Below are positions 62,078 to 64,000 of a stretch of DNA of 64,000 nt, one piece after another. A program made the translations under genes and the position numbers. The notes under the pieces were generated by a model that was given only the letters and a program-made list of their open reading frames with translations, was not told the origin of the DNA and searched no databases. Each line of letters begins with the position of its first letter. The first letter of the stretch is position 1. Location of the stretch: NCBI GenBank assembly GCA_018105865.1, contig CM030869.1, positions 3,347,025 through 3,411,024 of the forward strand. Direction: 5' to 3'. This DNA is from Metaphire vulgaris. Taxonomy: Eukaryota > Annelida > Clitellata > Crassiclitellata > Megascolecidae.

Positions 62078-62822
62078 CGGGGGTACTCAAACTGCGGCCG
62101 CAGTGTCCACAGTCCGGACCGCAAGGCTGGTTCTTGTGGCCCACCGCAGCTCTTTGAATATTTGTCTGGAAAATTTTGAGCCTGAATTTCAGTGGCTTTG
62201 AACAAAACCCCTCTAATAAGCCATTTGAAATTCAGTTTTATACATATTTGCTTTCTTACTCACTGTTGTTATTGCAATCGTGCGTTGATGTATTTCCGTT
62301 TCTGTCTTCGTACTGTTCTTGCTTTATTACGGCTTTTGGTCACTTGGTAATAAATCATAATTAAAGTCTAACCCGTTAACTGGGTGCCCTGAGTAACGCT
62401 CGTCCATTTTACATTGAGTTACAAATAGTTGCCCAGTTAAGGGGTTAAAATATGCACCATGCACCAGAACTCACTGTCTTTTACTAATATTAATCAAAAT
62501 TTCTGTGACTGGGGACTTGATCCAGACCCTCCTATGGGAACTAATCACCTTGAAAGTTTACGTTTTTCAGGTGGGGGGAGAGGGGTTGCATTATGCTCTC
62601 CTTAAACCTGACATTTATTATTTGCATTTTGGGTTTTGCCATTTTTATCTGTTGCCTTGGTGCACTTTTAACAGTCTGTTTAGGGGATCTGTAGTTACTG
62701 GTAGTTACCTACTATGCAGTTGTTGGCATAGGATAATAGGACTTCTGTTTTCAAATAATGGACCCACGCGAACAATGGAAGACGGAATGTGGACCGGCCT
62801 GAAAATAGTTTGAGTGCCCCTG
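62078..62822. mobile_element. hAT-type non-autonomous element, about 745 bp
   Basis: CGGGGGTACTCAAACTGCGG at left, AGTTTGAGTGCCCCTG at right; TTGTAGGG on both sides (62069-62076, 62823-62830), with one extra G on the left. A family A piggyBac-like MITE (62368-62448) sits inside it. Confidence 0.8.
62368..62448. mobile_element. piggyBac-like palindromic MITE, family A, nested
   Basis: CTAACCCGTTAACTGGGTG ... GCCCAGTTAAGGGGTTAA. Confidence 0.8.
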
Positions 62823-62923
62823 TTGTAGGGCATGTAACTTTCATTCCCTTGCACATGCTTGTTTACTTTTATCTCCTTTCTTCCTTTCTGTTGATTCTGT
62901 TAAACATTAATTTGACTATAAGG

Positions 62924-63273
62924 CAGCAGTTCTCAACCTGTGGGTCACAACCCCGATGGGAGTCGAACGAGGATTTGCCAGGGGTCGCCTGAGACTATCG
63001 GATATATGGGGTTACGTACGTCATAAAGACACAATTTCATTTATTTGTAATTTCATTGTAATTAAAAATACATTTAGCACAAAATGGCGTAATGCTTTCA
63101 TTATGTTCAATTCCTAACGATGAAAATGCATCCTGCATGTAAGATATTTACATTACGATTCGTAACAGTAGCAAAAGACCTATGAACAATAATAATTTTA
63201 CGGTTGGGGGTTGCCACATCATGGGGAATTGAATTAAAAGGGTCGCGGCACTTATGAAGGTTGAGAACCGCTG
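62924..63273. mobile_element. hAT-type MITE, 350 bp
   Basis: CAGCAGTTCTCAACCTGTGG ... GGTTGAGAACCGCTG; flanks CTATAAGG / CTATAGGG. Confidence 0.85.
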
Positions 63274-63517
63274 CTATAGGGCAATGGTATTACTTATGTT
63301 CATGCTAAACTCTGCCTGAAGTCTTAAAAATGTGATGGGTCAAAAATCCTTGTACCATTGACCCATGTATATTTATGACCCATTTGACCCATTGTCCCAT
63401 TGCCATCTTCGGTCTTTAGGATTTCTGACATGAATTTGTAGCTTGTCATGTTTACACAAAGCTTTGGATTCTGTTCTCTCTGTGATACCCTTAAAATGAG
63501 TTTAGAGTATGATGGGG

Positions 63518-63803
63518 TGGGAAGTTAGCAGAGTGGTAACAACACTGGATGGTGGAGCAGAAGGCCGCAGGTTCGAGACCCGCAGGGGCCCTAAGGTCGA
63601 CTCAGGCTTCTTTCACAGATGGCAATGGCAACTGGGTAGCAGATTAATACGTGGAGTAAACAGGCGTGTTGCATGAGAACACTGGCCCCGTGTCATGTAA
63701 CTTGCAACAGTTGCCTGGCTGAGGGCCTTGGAAACAGAGATCAGCGCCACCCTCTCAACCCAGAGGTTAGCCTTGAGAGCTCAGGAAGGACTTTACTTTA
63801 CTA
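63518..63803 (+). mobile_element. tRNA-derived SINE, family S1
   Basis: A-box TTAGCAGAGTGG, B-box GGTTCGAGACC, tail GGAAGGACTTTACTTTACT. Confidence 0.8.
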
Positions 63804-64000
63804 GAGGGTGGTTAATTATTTACCATATTTCTTGCATGCTAGCATGTTATATGCTTTTTGCATGACAAATGTACAGTCGTACACTGTAGTTTATATTGTT
63901 ATATGTAGGCTGTATATTTGCCATGCACATGCGTATTTTCTGGCATTTACCGGTAATGCATGGCTTTGAGTTGTTGTAATATTATTGTTGTGCAATATTT

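Overview
The window is eukaryotic, from an intron-rich invertebrate animal genome. Protein-coding sequence is only about 7 % of the 64 kb, exons are 50 to 700 bp, introns have animal splice signals, and the rest is dominated by short non-autonomous DNA transposons, tRNA-derived SINEs, LINE 3' fragments and microsatellites. I cannot name the species or phylum from sequence alone; nothing here is bacterial or viral.

Two protein-coding genes are visible, both on the + strand. (1) 11156-20064: an activin type II receptor (ACVR2-like serine/threonine kinase receptor). Five exons cover the extracellular ligand-binding domain, the membrane span, the whole kinase domain and the stop codon; only the signal-peptide exon was not found. 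Two of its four introns use GC-AG instead of GT-AG splice sites with the same donor GCAAGC. (2) 28070-59422 and running out of the window: DIP2 (disco-interacting protein 2). I traced 27 coding exons, 2,896 nt or about 965 codons, from the start codon through the DMAP1-binding region, a serine/proline-rich linker and all or nearly all of the first adenylate-forming-like domain. Every junction keeps frame. The second adenylate-forming-like domain must lie beyond 64000. Several exons, notably exon 4 at 38667-38789, are hidden behind simple repeats or lie in frames that a long-ORF view misses.

Region by region: 1-7800 is nested hAT-type and other short transposons with no gene; 7800-8150 is a CpG-rich patch that might be the receptor promoter or first exon; 8150-11150 is AT-rich and quiet; 11156-20064 is the receptor; 20065-27860 is intergenic, full of hairpin transposons; 27860-28154 is the GC-rich 5' UTR and first exon of DIP2; 28155-59422 is DIP2 exons separated by transposon-filled introns; 59423-64000 is DIP2 intron or unassigned sequence with more transposons.

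The non-coding part has clear structure. About twenty very short (70-160 bp) palindromes bounded by TTAA and CCC/GGG ends look like piggyBac-type MITEs in at least three sequence families. Nine related foldbacks of 174-188 bp with TA target sites look like pogo/Tigger-type MITEs. Many hAT-type MITEs still have recognisable 8-bp target duplications. Most unusual are three inverted-repeat elements (15505-15665, 38883-39098, 23034-23295), with unrelated arms, that each enclose a degenerate TTAGGG/CCCTAA telomere-like core; two of them have perfect 8-bp flanking direct repeats. The two host genes act in separate processes (TGF-beta superfamily signalling; lipid-linked DIP2 biology), and I see no evidence that they form a functional unit.
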